Source of the DNA: Nissolia schottii
Taxonomy: Eukaryota; Streptophyta; Magnoliopsida; Fabales; Fabaceae
Assembly (NCBI GenBank): GCA_003254905.1
Contig: QANU01071019.1
Span: forward strand, 95,410-159,409
Direction: 5' to 3'
Length of the DNA stretch: 64,000 bases
The position numbers and the translations under genes are program-made. Under the pieces are notes generated by a model. The model searched no databases. It was not told the DNA's origin and was given only the letters and a program-made list of their open reading frames with translations. Shown piece by piece: positions 1 to 11,403 of this stretch (its first letter is position 1; each line of letters opens with the position of its first letter).

Positions 1-108
1 GTTTTTTTTTGAACTTCTTTCTTTTTTAATTAAAAGATGATAACAAGCAGCAACATCTTCAATGACTCATCTCTCTAACAAATCTTAGATCTTGCGCATG
101 AGATCGCA

Positions 109-162
109 GAGAACGACGAGGTCGAAGAGAACGACGAGGTCGAAGAGAACGAAGAGGGTGAA
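109..162. repeat. 18-bp purine-rich tandem repeat
   Basis: Three consecutive copies of an 18-bp unit (gagaacgacgaggtcgaa, the third slightly altered) lie next to a sequence reading aaatcttagatcttgcg. A similar phrase occurs inside the CACTA element near 31,508, so this may be internal sequence of a related transposon. The flanking 1-690 holds no recognisable gene. Confidence 0.5.
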
Positions 163-689
163 GAGAGCGGAGAGCAATGAACAGTGAAAATTTTCGAGAA
201 AGAGAACAAAGCGTGGGTTCACGCGCGTGTTGGTGAGAGTGGGAGAAAGAGTGGATGAAACAGTTATTTTAGGGAGTCAGTGTATTCTAATACGGGTGTA
301 TATATGGTGTATGATATATGGGTGTACATGTAGCATAACTGGTATCATTAACATCTATTCTTCGCGAAAGGAAAAAAAAAAAGCAGTGATCAAATTTATT
401 AGCCACACCTATATTTTCATAGATAGTCTTGATTCAGTACCAATTGTTAACCGTTTCTTCAGGTCCCCTGCACAACCTTCTGGCGATCGAGTTCCACTAT
501 GATTGATCACCAATCCTCCAAAACATGATAATTTTTTTTGGGATCGGGGTAAAGATTTTAACCAATTAAAATTTCCTTTTTAAAACAAGACATAATACTA
601 ATCTCGCTATTAATTGTACACCCCGAAAATAGCTAGAAACAAATATTATAAAATAGAAAAATAAATATTACACAATATAGAAATAAACA

Positions 690-880
690 TTGTGTTTTTG
701 GTACGATTTTACCATACCCAGTGAGTCCCAAGGGTGGACTTTGTTTACTCACAAATATTCATATAGGTTTACTAAAACAAATAAACTTTTTTAGTTTCAG
801 TGAGCCTCAAACCAAAGACCTCTACCATTCAAAGTAATGCCTTATCCACTAGACTAGCATTACTTTTTACAACATTTTAT
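690..880 (-). mobile_element. tRNA-derived SINE-like remnant
   Basis: Read on the minus strand, the segment begins with a tRNA-like head, tagtctagtggataaggc (a box A-like match). About 35 bp later comes ggtttgaggctc, a degenerate box B. The rest is unrelated sequence. A real tRNA is unlikely because no cloverleaf acceptor stem is visible. I did not find clear target-site duplications, so the boundaries are approximate. Confidence 0.45.
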
Positions 881-1109
881 GCGATCATATTTATTAATAT
901 AATTTTATTATTTAATTTTTCTTTTTAAAGAAACAATAATCTAAAGGGTTCTTAGAACTCTCCCACACTCACACTCTCATCTCATGAAAGCTTTGCTGAC
1001 ATTTTTCTTTTTGTTTTTTGTTAGTCAAATGCCATATATCAGTGAAGAATTCTAGTATAGATATCAGTCAAATGGTCAGTGTCTAGAGACCATTGGGTCC
1101 TCGTGTATG

Positions 1110-3050
1110 TTACTCCAAGATTATGTCTTGGAAAATGTAGCCCAATAGCTCATTGGGAGGATTTGGGGATGGGTCCGGGACGCCAAATGGTGCATTTGGT
1201 AAAGGTTTAAAATTGAAAGGTGTCATGAAATACTCATGTCGAAGAAATGGATTCAAAGCCTTAGCTTTTTCAAACTTTCTCCAACACCTTCCCTTATGAG
1301 CATCCTTCTTTTTATCGAAAATCTTCGTGGAATTGAGGAACACACAATTGATCTCCCAGGGATCCTATCTGACCTTGTAAAATTGCTCAAAAGCCTGGAT
1401 CTGTTTGCAATGGATACCTTTATCTTTAGCAACTGAATCATCTATAGGTTGCATCACAAAATCATAAGTCATCCAATCAATACCGGTGGAGAAAGGAATT
1501 TTCTTCTTGTCATAATATGAAATCCACCATTCATGGAATGATGAAGTAGAAAGAAAGCAAGGTTCAACAACAAATATTGAATAAAGTGCTCAACACCTAG
1601 CAGTTTCATCTTAGATATTGGAAAGTCCCTCCAAGGAAGTAATTTTTGCATTGATGATCTGGTTTGTTTCTTCCAAATACAGTAGTGCAACGACCTTGGG
1701 CAAATCCAAACTGTCGACAGATAACACTAGGGAATTGTAAGTTAACTCCATAGAATTTGGTGCCAGGGAACCCAGTAAAAAGTAGCTAAGCTGTTACGAA
1801 ATTGGCCTAGATATTGTCATTCTCTTCTTAAAGAGCAGAGTCGGACAAAGTCATAAGGCAAATAAACCAGGTTGGTCACACATGGCGTTCAACAAATGGA
1901 TGAAAATCGAGTACTAAAGACTCATCCAGTAATAAGAACTTCTCAAAGTATACCTTCATCTTGTCAGCATGAAAACCCAAACGGTTGGGGTGATGAAAAA
2001 GACACAACTGGCCCCCCTCAATATGAGGATAGTAAGGTTTCTTCTCAGGTTTGAAGGTGAAAATGGGATTGAAAACAACAATAACAATTGAAGGAGCCAA
2101 AAAGGGCATCCCATGTTTTTTGTGGAAATGCCTCACCTCATGGTGTCAATAGTGTCATTGATAGTCTCATATAGATAAGATAGTAGGAATTTGGACAGAA
2201 GAGTATTTTTCCTTCCACTAACTTGCATGCTAGAAGAAACACCAGATAGGGTTTCATCTAAATGGTTTGGAGACAAAAATGATGGCATTTAGCCAAGAAA
2301 ACAGGAAAACGACATGTTCATCATCAGAAACAGGGTCTTTGTCATGACCCATGTTCTTATAGATAGAGGTGGAATATGTCAAGGAAGATAGGTTAATGTT
2401 ATATTTCCTTGGGGCATGACATTTTCTAGTCTGAAAAATGTCTTCACCTGTCGATGAAAGTCTAGTAAGGGCAACGACATCAAAGAGTGTCGGCCCCATC
2501 ATCCTGTAAGGAACATGGAAAGTATTAGTTGTTATGCACCAAAAATACAAAGATGCACCCAATAAACCTACATTGAACCTGGAAGTTTCTTTGCTAAGTT
2601 GGATTATGTCATATATGGCTATAGATTTCCAATATTTAGCTTTAGTAAATTCTATCTTAGCAAGCCATTTAGGGCAAAGGGCTTTGATTTTAGGAGGATT
2701 CCTAAAAAGTCGATTATCTTCTTCAAAGTACCCTATTTGAATTGACTTACTAAAGTCTATTAAAGAGTGCTTTGAAAGGCAACAGTAGTAATGGTTCATA
2801 CCAAAAGTGTTTGAAGAAGAAAGAAGTGAACCCATGAAAGTGTGAGTCTTGTCACTAATGATGAAGGGAAGTATTACCTTCGTCTTCCAGAGCTCTAAGT
2901 TTTCTACGTCAGGGTCAGGATCAAACCTATAACTACCTCTAGGAGCAGGTTAAGAGCTCGACGCAACAAGGTGAGGATTCTTGGAAGCCGTGGTGATCAA
3001 AGCTTGAGCAGCTTCTAAAGTAGCTAGGGGAGGATTTCAACAAGAAGAGT
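1110..3050 (-). pseudogene. Plant mobile domain (PMD, aminotransferase-like) pseudogene
   Basis: The longest open piece is 2254-2835 (193 codons). It carries the signature of the plant mobile domain found in MAIN-like proteins and retrotransposon extra ORFs: an IAIYDIIQLSK stretch, then GLLGASLYFW, NTFHVPYRMMGPTLFDVVAL, TGED, and later VSDDEHVVFLFSWLNAIIF. The frame continues upstream through DVENLELWKTKVILPFIISD but meets an in-frame TAA near 2950. Downstream, further pieces in other frames (1876-2136 and 1110-1343) look like the decayed C-terminal part. Frameshifts and the stop make it a pseudogene. PMD ORFs are known as antisense extra ORFs between pol and the 3' LTR in some Tat-lineage gypsy elements. 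The LTR-like sequence at about 3460-4370 on the opposite strand fits that arrangement, but this is inference. Confidence 0.7.
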
Positions 3051-3459
3051 TAAGGGAAGAGAAAGATTTTCTTTCTTTGGAGAGAAGTATTAAAAATGCT
3101 CAAGTGAAGTAAATTTTTCTCTAAGATGAGGTTTTTATAGCTCTGAGTGTACTCAAGTAGAGTTATGAGTATAGGGAGCAATCATGTCTCATCAAACTCA
3201 ATCTCACAGTTGTAACCGTCTTGAGATGCGTGCACCCATCAAATCGTGCACAGTACTCTAAATCAAGAGTAATTAGTCTTGATTTCACTTTAAAAACCCT
3301 AAGGTTAGGGTTTTTATTTTATTAAAATAATATTTTCCTCAAATTAAAATTTGAAGGAAAATTCAATGGTCAGATGAATTAAAGTAATTTAAAAATCAAT
3401 GGTTGCTACTTTATACAAGGGCATAATAAAATAATCCTAATTTTAGAGACAAACAACTA

Positions 3460-4370
3460 AAATTTGTCACTCTTCCTCGCCCAAATGTCATTGAAATGAC
3501 AAATTCTAGGGGACATCATGTTATCCTAATTTTTTTTAGTGACAAGTGGAGGATGACATTTTGAGTCATGTCAGTGCTAAGGGCACCAATCCTAAAATCG
3601 GAGGACTAAGGAATATAAGACCCATGATACCTTGATATTATGATGGACTTAGAAAATTCTAAGTGTTTGACCAAAGTCATGACAGATGAGGGGCATGACG
3701 TCTCGCTTAGGGGAGTTTGATGGTTAATTTTGATCTAAAGGCCCAAGACAAGACAAGTGACATGACTCCTTGAAGGTTGATGACAATTACATTTCTCTCC
3801 AAGGGTGCAAAGCATGACATGCGGCATGCCGATGTAGAAGTTTATGACGGTTATTCTCCATGTCCGAGGGCTGACAAGATGACATGTGATATCAAGGCTT
3901 TGAAGCTTGTGATGGTTACCAGAAGATCTGAATGCTGGTAATATGACAAGTGGCTCGTTGGATAAAAGGCATGTGGACAAATGGAACTTTTCATTTTGAA
4001 GGCTTCTTGATAGGAAGTATAGTTTGGTGCCCATAATTCAAATTCAAAGTTTGTGACACGAGGGCACCAGAAAGTGGTTACATAACTGCCAGTGCTTAGT
4101 TTTCTCTATGAATAGAACCCATTAGGCACATAATCTCTAAAGTTCTTAGGATCACACACTTGCAACTTTCTCTCGCACTCACCTTATGCCTCTAATCGCA
4201 TTTCAAAGCATTAGAAAAGCCAAGTACATATCCTAAACGTCACCCTTTTCTTTTCTCTTTCAGATTAGACACCATTTTCTTTTCCTTTTCCTTAGGACTT
4301 TCTTTTATCTTTGTAATCCTGTCACTTTAAACCTGTCTGTAAGCCATTATTTTCTGCCATTAAGTTTCTA
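3460..4370 (+). mobile_element. Ty3/gypsy-like LTR with internal direct repeats
   Basis: The region contains three to four diverged direct repeats of roughly 60 bp (about 3760-3960). Each has a gacatg...gaag..tgatgac/tgatgg pattern, as is common in the U3 region of Tat-type LTRs. They are followed by a leader-like stretch (aatagaaccc...cttgcaactttctctcgc). No partner LTR lies in the window and I could not place exact ends. It is most simply the 3' or solo LTR of the element that carried the antisense PMD ORF. Confidence 0.4.
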
Positions 4371-5500
4371 TACACAATTAATTGTACTCATAATCCAGAA
4401 TCGAAACTTAATCAAACAAGGAACATAAACACTAGATTTAATTGTCAAGTTCTTAACAATTTCTCTTCTACTCCTCACTTTGGAAATATAACTTGAATAA
4501 AAAACAATTAAGTTGCAAGCAAAAGCCATAAATTGGCATTGACAGTACAATCTGTAGAGTAATTTTGTATATTACTCATCAGTTCAAGTTTCTATATTTG
4601 CTTTTGTGCACATCACTCATTGACAACTCCAATGCCATTTGTCAAGAACAGAGCAACAATACAAGGGAAAAAATATATACATATTTCTCGAACACTTCAA
4701 TTACGTTTTCGAGACTTCACAAGAAGAACCATTTCAGTTCCTCAAATTGAGATTATGAAATAAGTTGGACTTGTTAATTATTTGTGTCGACAATGGTAAA
4801 AACCACCAAAAACATAAACTAATTAAAACATGCTTCAAAACTAGATAGAAGATAATTTTCTTGCATAGTACATGAGTTTTTATAATGAAAAGGAGATTGC
4901 TGCAAAGTTCACTATAAATATGATAGTTGATGATTTTTATTCTATGAAGCATCGTCATGCACAATTTAAAAAGTGAAGATCTTATATGTAATTATGTAAA
5001 GTACGTGCTTAGATGTATTGACTAGATATACTTTATATAATATTTTTGTTAGTTATTTTAAATATTATGATTGTATATGACAATTATTTGTATTTTTATT
5101 TTGTATAATATAAATTTAGTTTTCCTCCCTGATAAATTTTTTGGCTCTGTCCCTGATGATAATATATATTTTTCTATTATGTAATATTTATTTTTTTGTT
5201 TTATGATATTTGTATCTCTATTGAGTAGTGATGGTTGAGTGATTATGTTGAGATATGCATCTGCATTGTTGTAATACTCAAAGTTGACAAACATTTGTCA
5301 ACAAAAGTGTTCTTAGAAAGCCAATAGAAACTTGAGGCAGGGGTGAGACGTGGTCCATTGTTTCCAAAAAGGAGAATACCCGTGTGCCAGAGTATATAAT
5401 AATAATAACCCTAACATAATATTATATAAGTTATATATTTCAGACCACGATAAAACATATTGAACAAAATCTTTTTAATAATTAATTAATTATAAAATAT
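4371..5500. other. AT-rich intergenic sequence, no gene seen
   Basis: Only short chance ORFs with skewed, non-conserved composition occur here. There are no recognisable domains, splice patterns or transposon termini. The right part is the distal 5' flank of the bHLH gene. Confidence 0.6.
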
Positions 5501-5539
5501 ACTTCTTCATTTATTTTTTGTTAAAAAAGGGAAAAAGGG

Positions 5540-6069
5540 ATAGAGCCCTAGTATTTGAGATCTCAAAACAGAACATCTTAGGTTTGTCTTCGTAGTTAAG
5601 TTTTCGAATCTCATATATCTCTCTATCTGTTCAAGCTCCCTTCATCATCTTTCTCACTGATACACCCAACCGAATCCCAAAACTATGCTTCAGGTAATTC
5701 TGCACTTTACCTTTTCGTGCCGAATCTGTGTTATGTTCTAAACTACCTTCAGCAAATTGTTAATTGTGATTGTGACCCACTAAGCTTGATCTCAGCACAA
5801 TGTTAAATGCTTTCTGATATTGAGCCAGTATCTGTAAATAGTAATACCCATTTAATGATATAAGCAATTTGTGGGTTCGAGTTGGATTCTTGCTGGGGTT
5901 TGCTTGAAAGGTTGTTTATGAATTTTCTTTTCTGAGCTTTTGATGAGTTGGGTGAAATTCAAGCTCAGTTGAGATCTTTGTGGAGCAATCTTTTTCTGTT
6001 TTGGGATAAAGTTTAGATTTTTAGATTTATGAGATATTAATTGTGGAAGAAGGGAGGAAAGAAAAATTC
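5540..6069 (+). promoter_or_regulatory. 5' leader of the bHLH gene with probable 5' intron
   Basis: A CT-rich leader (5590-5690) ends in atgcttcag followed by gtaattctgc, a good donor at 5694. A polypyrimidine-containing stretch runs up to three possible acceptors, after 6011, 6016 and 6024. Splicing at 6024 would join ATG 5685 in frame to the main ORF and add 18 residues. Splicing at 6011 or 6016 would instead leave a 9-10 codon upstream ORF. Which acceptor is used cannot be seen from sequence. Confidence 0.45.
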
Positions 6070-7629
6070 ATGGCTGAGAAGTTTTGTGTGAGTGAAAAAG
6101 ACAAGGGTGTGTTGGAATCTGTGTTGGGCGCAGAAGCTGTTGCATACTTCGTTTCAGCGGTTTCCAATAGTGTGTTCTCCAGCGTGGTTGCCTCAACCAC
6201 GCCAGGCACTGACCCCGGTCTTCGCCAGCGGTTGTGCCAGCTTGTTGAGGGTTCCAGGTGGAATTATGCTGTGTTCTGGCAGGCTTCTGGCTTGAAATCT
6301 GGTGGCTCTTCCTTGATTTGGGGTGATGGGCATTGCCGCGATCCCAAAGGAGGTGCAGCTGGAGGGGGTAACTCGAAAGCCGAGGGGGAAAGGAGTGGAG
6401 TTGGGAAGGAGGATGAGGAAGAGGTGCGAAAAAAGGTGCTGCAGATGCTTGACTCCTGCTTTGGTGGGTTCTTGTCAAGAGAGGCTAATTACGCAAGGTT
6501 GGATAGGGTCTCGGATTTGCATATGTTTTACTTGGCCTCTATGTATTATATATTTAGTTTTGATTCGCCATGTGGCCCTGGGAGTTCTTTCAAGTGTGGT
6601 AAACCAATTTGGGCTTCTGATGCTGCTAGCTGTTTAAATCAATTAGAATCTAGATCATTTCTGGCGAAAACATCGGGTCTTCAAACAGTTGTTTTCGTAC
6701 CTCTTAAAGCCGGGGTCATTGAGCTTGGTTCAATGGATATGGTGCCTGAAGAGCAGGGTGTTTTGGAGATGGTCAGGACTACATTTGGGGAATCTAGTTT
6801 CGGGCAAGCAAAAGTGTTACCGAAGATTTTTGGGCGCGAGTTAAGCCTTGGGGATACAAAATCTCAGTCAATAACTATTAGTTTCTCACCAAAGGTGGAA
6901 GATGATTCTGGTTTCACTTCAGACTCTTACGAAGTTCAAGGAATACTAGGGACAAACCATGCTTATGGAAATTCTTCCAATGGGAGTATAGGTGACGGTA
7001 ACGAAGCAAAACTGTTCCCTCAATTAAATCAAAGGGTTGGAGGGAATTTCAATGCTCAAGCGAGGGTTTCATCTCTAGATCTCAGTAACGAAGACTCGTC
7101 CTCAACTCATCCAGATGAGCGGAAGCCTAGAAAAAGAGGCAGGAAGCCTGCCAATGGGAGAGAGGAACCACTGAATCATGTCGAAGCAGAGAGACAAAGA
7201 CGGGAGAAGCTTAACCAGAGGTTCTATGCCTTACGAGCCGTTGTTCCTAACATATCTAAAATGGACAAGGCATCTCTCCTCGGCGATGCCATTACCTACA
7301 TCACCGATCTCCAGATGAAGATCAAGGTGATGGAAGCCGAGAAGGACATGATTAGCAACAAGGAACTGAAGTTTTCATTGCAGGATATCGATTATCAAGC
7401 TAGAGAGGATGACGCAGTCGTGCGAGTGAGCTGCCCCTTGGATATCCACCCAGTTTCCGGAGTCGTCAAAGCATTCAGGGAGCATCAAATTGTGGCTCAA
7501 GAATCCAATGTTTCGATGTCAGAGGGTAAGGTGATTCATACATTCTCCATAAGAACTGAGAGTGGGGGTGCTGCTGCAATTCAATTGAAGGAAAAACTTG
7601 AAGCATCACTGTCCAAAAGTGACAGATAG
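6070..7629 (+). CDS. bHLH3: bHLH transcription factor, bHLH3/JAM3-like
   Basis: A single-exon CDS of 519 aa. The ATG at 6070 (MAEKFC...) aligns with the N-terminus of Arabidopsis bHLH3 (MGQKFW...). The frame is open upstream to a GTG at 6043, which is not a plausible start. Domains in order: an N-terminal bHLH-MYC_N/JAZ-interaction type domain (about residues 5-225, with [21 protein letters not shown] and a [13 protein letters not shown] stretch); a variable middle; a basic [15 protein letters not shown] patch acting as NLS; the bHLH (about 365-420) with H370, E374 and R378, the residues that read G-box/E-box DNA; and a C-terminal ACT-like domain (about 435-515). The [12 protein letters not shown] and [12 protein letters not shown] stretches are typical of the bHLH3 subgroup. 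In Arabidopsis this IIId group (bHLH3, 13, 14, 17) competes with MYC2 and represses jasmonate responses, and the nuclear role here is inferred from that. All key residues are present and no lesion is seen. Confidence 0.93.
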   Translation: MAEKFCVSEKDKGVLESVLGAEAVAYFVSAVSNSVFSSVVASTTPGTDPGLRQRLCQLVEGSRWNYAVFWQASGLKSGGSSLIWGDGHCRDPKGGAAGGGNSKAEGERSGVGKEDEEEVRKKVLQMLDSCFGGFLSREANYARLDRVSDLHMFYLASMYYIFSFDSPCGPGSSFKCGKPIWASDAASCLNQLESRSFLAKTSGLQTVVFVPLKAGVIELGSMDMVPEEQGVLEMVRTTFGESSFGQAKVLPKIFGRELSLGDTKSQSITISFSPKVEDDSGFTSDSYEVQGILGTNHAYGNSSNGSIGDGNEAKLFPQLNQRVGGNFNAQARVSSLDLSNEDSSSTHPDERKPRKRGRKPANGREEPLNHVEAERQRREKLNQRFYALRAVVPNISKMDKASLLGDAITYITDLQMKIKVMEAEKDMISNKELKFSLQDIDYQAREDDAVVRVSCPLDIHPVSGVVKAFREHQIVAQESNVSMSEGKVIHTFSIRTESGGAAAIQLKEKLEASLSKSDR

Positions 7630-7804
7630 AAGTCTTATTTTATATTTATGTGGGGCATCCCAATGCAGTGTAACCGTGTTAAAAATATTGTATGGTTGCT
7701 TTGTTAGCTGACACCAGATAATGGTTTTAGTCTACTTAGTTAATTGTTATCTAAGACATGGAGCTAGTGGCTCCCTTAGAACTGTCAAACATGTCTTATC
7801 AGTG

Positions 7805-8150
7805 GAGCAAATAGATATAACGAAATTCAGACGATAATATGTTTCTTATAACTTCTGAACTATAACTATTCCTCAGGGCTTACACTGGTTTCTTGTGCAA
7901 TTGGTCTTGTAAGTTACTCATTATTTGACCCAGTCATTATACTGGATAGTTTTCAAAAGTGCTAGAGTTTGAGGATCAAGTCAATTGCATTTGATTGATT
8001 CAAACTAATATTTAAATTCAAACATTCCGACATCGGCTAGTCAAGCTTAATCACTAGGAGTCTAGGACACAATGAATGAAACTATCACACGCCAAGAAAT
8101 CGAAAGCCCCGTGTCTGTTGTGTATATCCATATATGGATATATGCGACAT
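7805..8150. repeat. Conserved noncoding block, copy A
   Basis: Begins near ataacgaaatt, passes through cctcagggcttacactggtt, ttatttgacccagt and ttcaaac, and ends with a gtgt/tatata region. The same order of motifs recurs at 26,060, 31,990 and 40,740. This copy starts about 175 bp after the bHLH stop, so it overlaps the gene's 3' flank. No ORF is conserved in it. It is probably a marker of ancient local duplications. Confidence 0.7.
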
Positions 8151-8947
8151 AATTTGTTATTAGAATGTTTTATTCATTATCTTCACATTCTTAAGCTCGA
8201 TAGACTTCATGACCTCCCTTCCTAATCTTCTCTAATGTACAAGAGGGAGCTATAAACGTAACTCTACTGAAGCAGCCGATCCGATAAAAACGATTCTCAT
8301 TTGTAACAAGAGAGTGAAGATTTGATATATCCTTCGCAATGCTAATTCGGATGCGAATATACTTGTGAAGATAGGTGCTATTGGTGCAATGAGCACGCTT
8401 TGAAAGTTCTAAAGTGTCACCTTTTGAAGGAAGAGTTTATGATTTAGGTGCTTTCATGATTGAATGATCTATGTTATCTCAGGTAATTTTACTAGTTATG
8501 AAGTTGTGGATGTGATCATTGCTTTCTATGACCCAAAATCAAATGATTTAAATGAAATTTAATTTAATTATTGATTATCAATAAATAGATGAAATGATGG
8601 ATACATAGATAGTGCATTAACGTCACTCACTCATTCACCCAATGATGAATACGATTTATTTTCATATACAACTATTCAAGTTCAATTAATTTCAATTCCA
8701 CATACCTGGTAGAGATTAAAAAAAATTACAGGGGTCATCTAATCAATAAAAATAATTGATCCTCACATTAAATACATCAAAAGTCCTGCACATAATATAC
8801 ATAATTAAATAAAAGATTAAATGTGTAAGGTTCTTAACAAATTTTTAAGATTTAGTTTAGGTTCTTAAAAAAAAATTGATTTTGATCCAAACATATCACA
8901 AATGAGTGATTTTTGTCAGGGGACCCAAACATATTTAAACCATAAAT
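8151..8947. other. Intergenic sequence, no gene seen
   Basis: AT-rich sequence between conserved block A and the LINE remnant. No coding pattern, repeat family or transposon end was recognised. Confidence 0.55.
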
Positions 8948-8961
8948 AATAAATAAATGTG

Positions 8962-9177
8962 CAACACATCTTCAGAGAGTCCAACCGTGTTGCAGATTGT
9001 CTTGCTCATCTGAGTCATAGCCCACCTTCTTTTGATGTTTCTTACTTTGACACAGCGCCTGCGGCTACTCGCCCTCTTCTGCTGAATGATTTGAGTCAGA
9101 TTGCGTGGCCTCGTAGAGGCTAGTTTGTTCGTTGTTTGTTTCTTTCTTTGGGCTTTAGCCCCTTTCCACTACCAAAA
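8962..9177 (+). mobile_element. 5'-truncated LINE with RNase H tail
   Basis: The plus strand encodes the end of a non-LTR retrotransposon RNase H/ORF2 domain (RESNRVADCLAHLSHSP..., stop near 9121), followed by a short 3' UTR ending in a run of A. The insertion is flanked by a 14-bp direct repeat, aataaataaatgtg, at 8948-8961 and 9178-9191. That is the expected target-site duplication of a dead-on-arrival L1-type insertion. Only about 216 bp of the element were copied. Confidence 0.8.
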
Positions 9178-9513
9178 AATAAATAAATGTGTAAAACTCA
9201 TTTTTGATGAAAATGAGTGTATTACCTGTGCATTGCATTTGTATAGTTCAATCTGCCTATCGAATTCAAGGAGTAAGGATGCCTCTATAAGTTTTGCTAC
9301 AAAATAAATTAAATAACATTACAAAAAATTAAAACGAAAAAAGGAAGATAAAACAAACAAAGTTCAAACCATTAACTTACACTGTTGGTGTTTGTTTCAT
9401 GAACAAAATCAAATACGCACGATCACCGGGCATTGCAAATTGTTGGAGTTGTCTTAAGAGTCGTTACGAATGTCTTAACATCGTCTTCTTGATGTTGAAG
9501 TAAAGTTGGTAAT

Positions 9514-9642
9514 TGTGACGTCGAAAACTTTGCCCCAATGTCTCCTCAATGTATTTTGTTCGTTACAAGACATTAAATAATTAAGCACAATTAAATAATT
9601 GTTTATGTAATTGTTCGTTGCCCAACGTTTTCGACGTCACAC
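9514..9642. repeat. Imperfect inverted repeat around tgacgtcgaaaac
   Basis: The arm tgtgacgtcgaaaactttgc near 9516 is repeated in inverted orientation as gcccaacgttttcgacgtca near 9622, with about 80 bp of AT-rich loop containing two taaataatt runs. It could be a MITE-like foldback or terminal-repeat relic. No target duplication was identified. Confidence 0.5.
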
Positions 9643-9769
9643 CAAAACTGGCTTTAGGTCTATATGCACTAATTTTCCATCAGAACTGTCTCACAAGCAC
9701 AAACATACAAGCATACAAATATTACATATCATGTGATTAACTAGGCTATATATGACTGCATACTTCTAT

Positions 9770-10920
9770 TGATCTTACATTGAGCTATTTTGATTACTAA
9801 ACTATCTGAGGTGCTGAGTTGTCTGAGTTATCTGACTTGGCTGTCCTTTCTGAATTATTTGGATCTGATCTATCTAAGTTGTATGCATTATCTAACTTAT
9901 CTGAATTATCTAAACAATCTAGATTACTGACTTATTTGAGTTAACTTACCTAGGTTACTTACGGATTGCTCTAACTTTAATGATCTGCTTACGGCCTATA
10001 AGCAATGATAAGAATTGGCGACTATTTCTAACTTTACCCCACAATCTACAGCTCCCTAACTCATCATCGCTCAACTATCTATCTTATACCTTTGGGCAAT
10101 TTTGTCTATTTCTTGGCTAATAGGTTTGCCACCCTATGACTATTCTACCTTAAAGCCATTGGCTAACGGTTGTTGGCTACCTCGGCTAACAACACTAACT
10201 GACTAATTTGGTTTCTATTGATAGTACGACTATTTCTAGGTTGGCTGGCTACTACGTTACAACAACATGGATTGACTACTTATCGACGATTCACCTATCC
10301 TTGGTTTGGTTAACTACTCTAAGACCACTAACTAAACTACGACGACACTATAGTTAACTGTCATCGATTATCGTACTGGTTGACTATCGAGTAACCATTA
10401 GCTGCCTATTGGGTTTACACTTGGCTTCCTTTCCCAAACTTGTGCCTAAGGTGTTATAATTATACTAACTGAACTGTTGGGAACTTCTGGCTAAGCTAGG
10501 GCAACTATACTAACTATTCTCGTATCTGTTAATGCTAAACTAAATAACTATTTTGAGTGGTTGACTCTTTGCTGGGTTATACTTAGTTGCCCTGCCGTTT
10601 ATTACTGTTGATAAGCTTACTACCTATTATAAGTTGTTGTCTAACTATTAGGACTATACTAGTTGACTAGTTCTGAGGTATGCTAAAGCTAAACCTGAGT
10701 CATGATTAGGGCTTACCAAGTATGCTAAACTCGTGCCCAAATAACAATTATCACATGCAAGTCTACTATCCTAAGGTTTGTATGTCTTACTAATTATGAG
10801 ATTAGTTATGTGTCTATTTTGTCTATAAAAGTCATATACTGAATTAAGTCTGAGTTATCTATCCTAATTAACAAGCTGGACTAGCCTACTAATTATGAAT
10901 ACAAATCTCTAACTCATTAT
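9770..10920. repeat. Degenerate low-complexity tract (ctatctgag / ggctaact)
   Basis: Over about 1.1 kb the sequence is dominated by variants of tatctgagttatctaa and then ggctaactactatt, with TAA/TAG stops in every frame. It looks like a decayed minisatellite or slippage-derived tract. It contains no gene. Confidence 0.55.
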
Positions 10921-11403
10921 CTATCTGGCTATTTATATAATTCTAACACAACACTACCATACACGTACCAAACATTGAACATATCACATAAACAAGTAAC
11001 TCGCATGTGTGTGTGTGTATATATATAGAGAGAGAGAAACACATATGACTCGATTGAATGGACCAAAACAGCACAACCATTCAACGCACTAAGACCTCCA
11101 CTCACATGGGGTCGTTGAAGTGATAAAACCAACAGTAGAAGCTTTTTAATGGAATGTTGCAGAAGCTGGAGCTGGGATATAAAGGACAAAGAGATAAAGG
11201 AAAAGCGGAGTTAATAAGATGACCTAATTAAAAACGGAAAAATGGAACTAAGTGTTATTCGTCAACGCAACGACTTTCTAACAGCATTGCGGCGTTGATG
11301 CCGCATAAACTAAACCTCCCCCAACACCATTCCGCTCTAGCAGAGCAATTGCACTAGCAAACTCACCGCCATGGCACCCTGGTGGCGTCATTATGCTGGC
11401 GTT
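10921..11403. other. Intergenic sequence, no gene seen
   Basis: Includes a gtgtgtgtgtatatatata/gagagaga microsatellite near 11,007-11,036. The part from 11,220 has higher GC but shows no coding pattern that I recognise. Confidence 0.5.

Noticed and set aside
3735-4034. 99-codon minus-strand ORF
   Set aside because: Overlaps the LTR-like direct repeats and shows no domain.
6043-6069. GTG start for the bHLH protein
   Set aside because: Nuclear genes do not normally start at GTG. ATG 6,070 aligns with bHLH3 orthologues. The possible spliced extension is treated separately.
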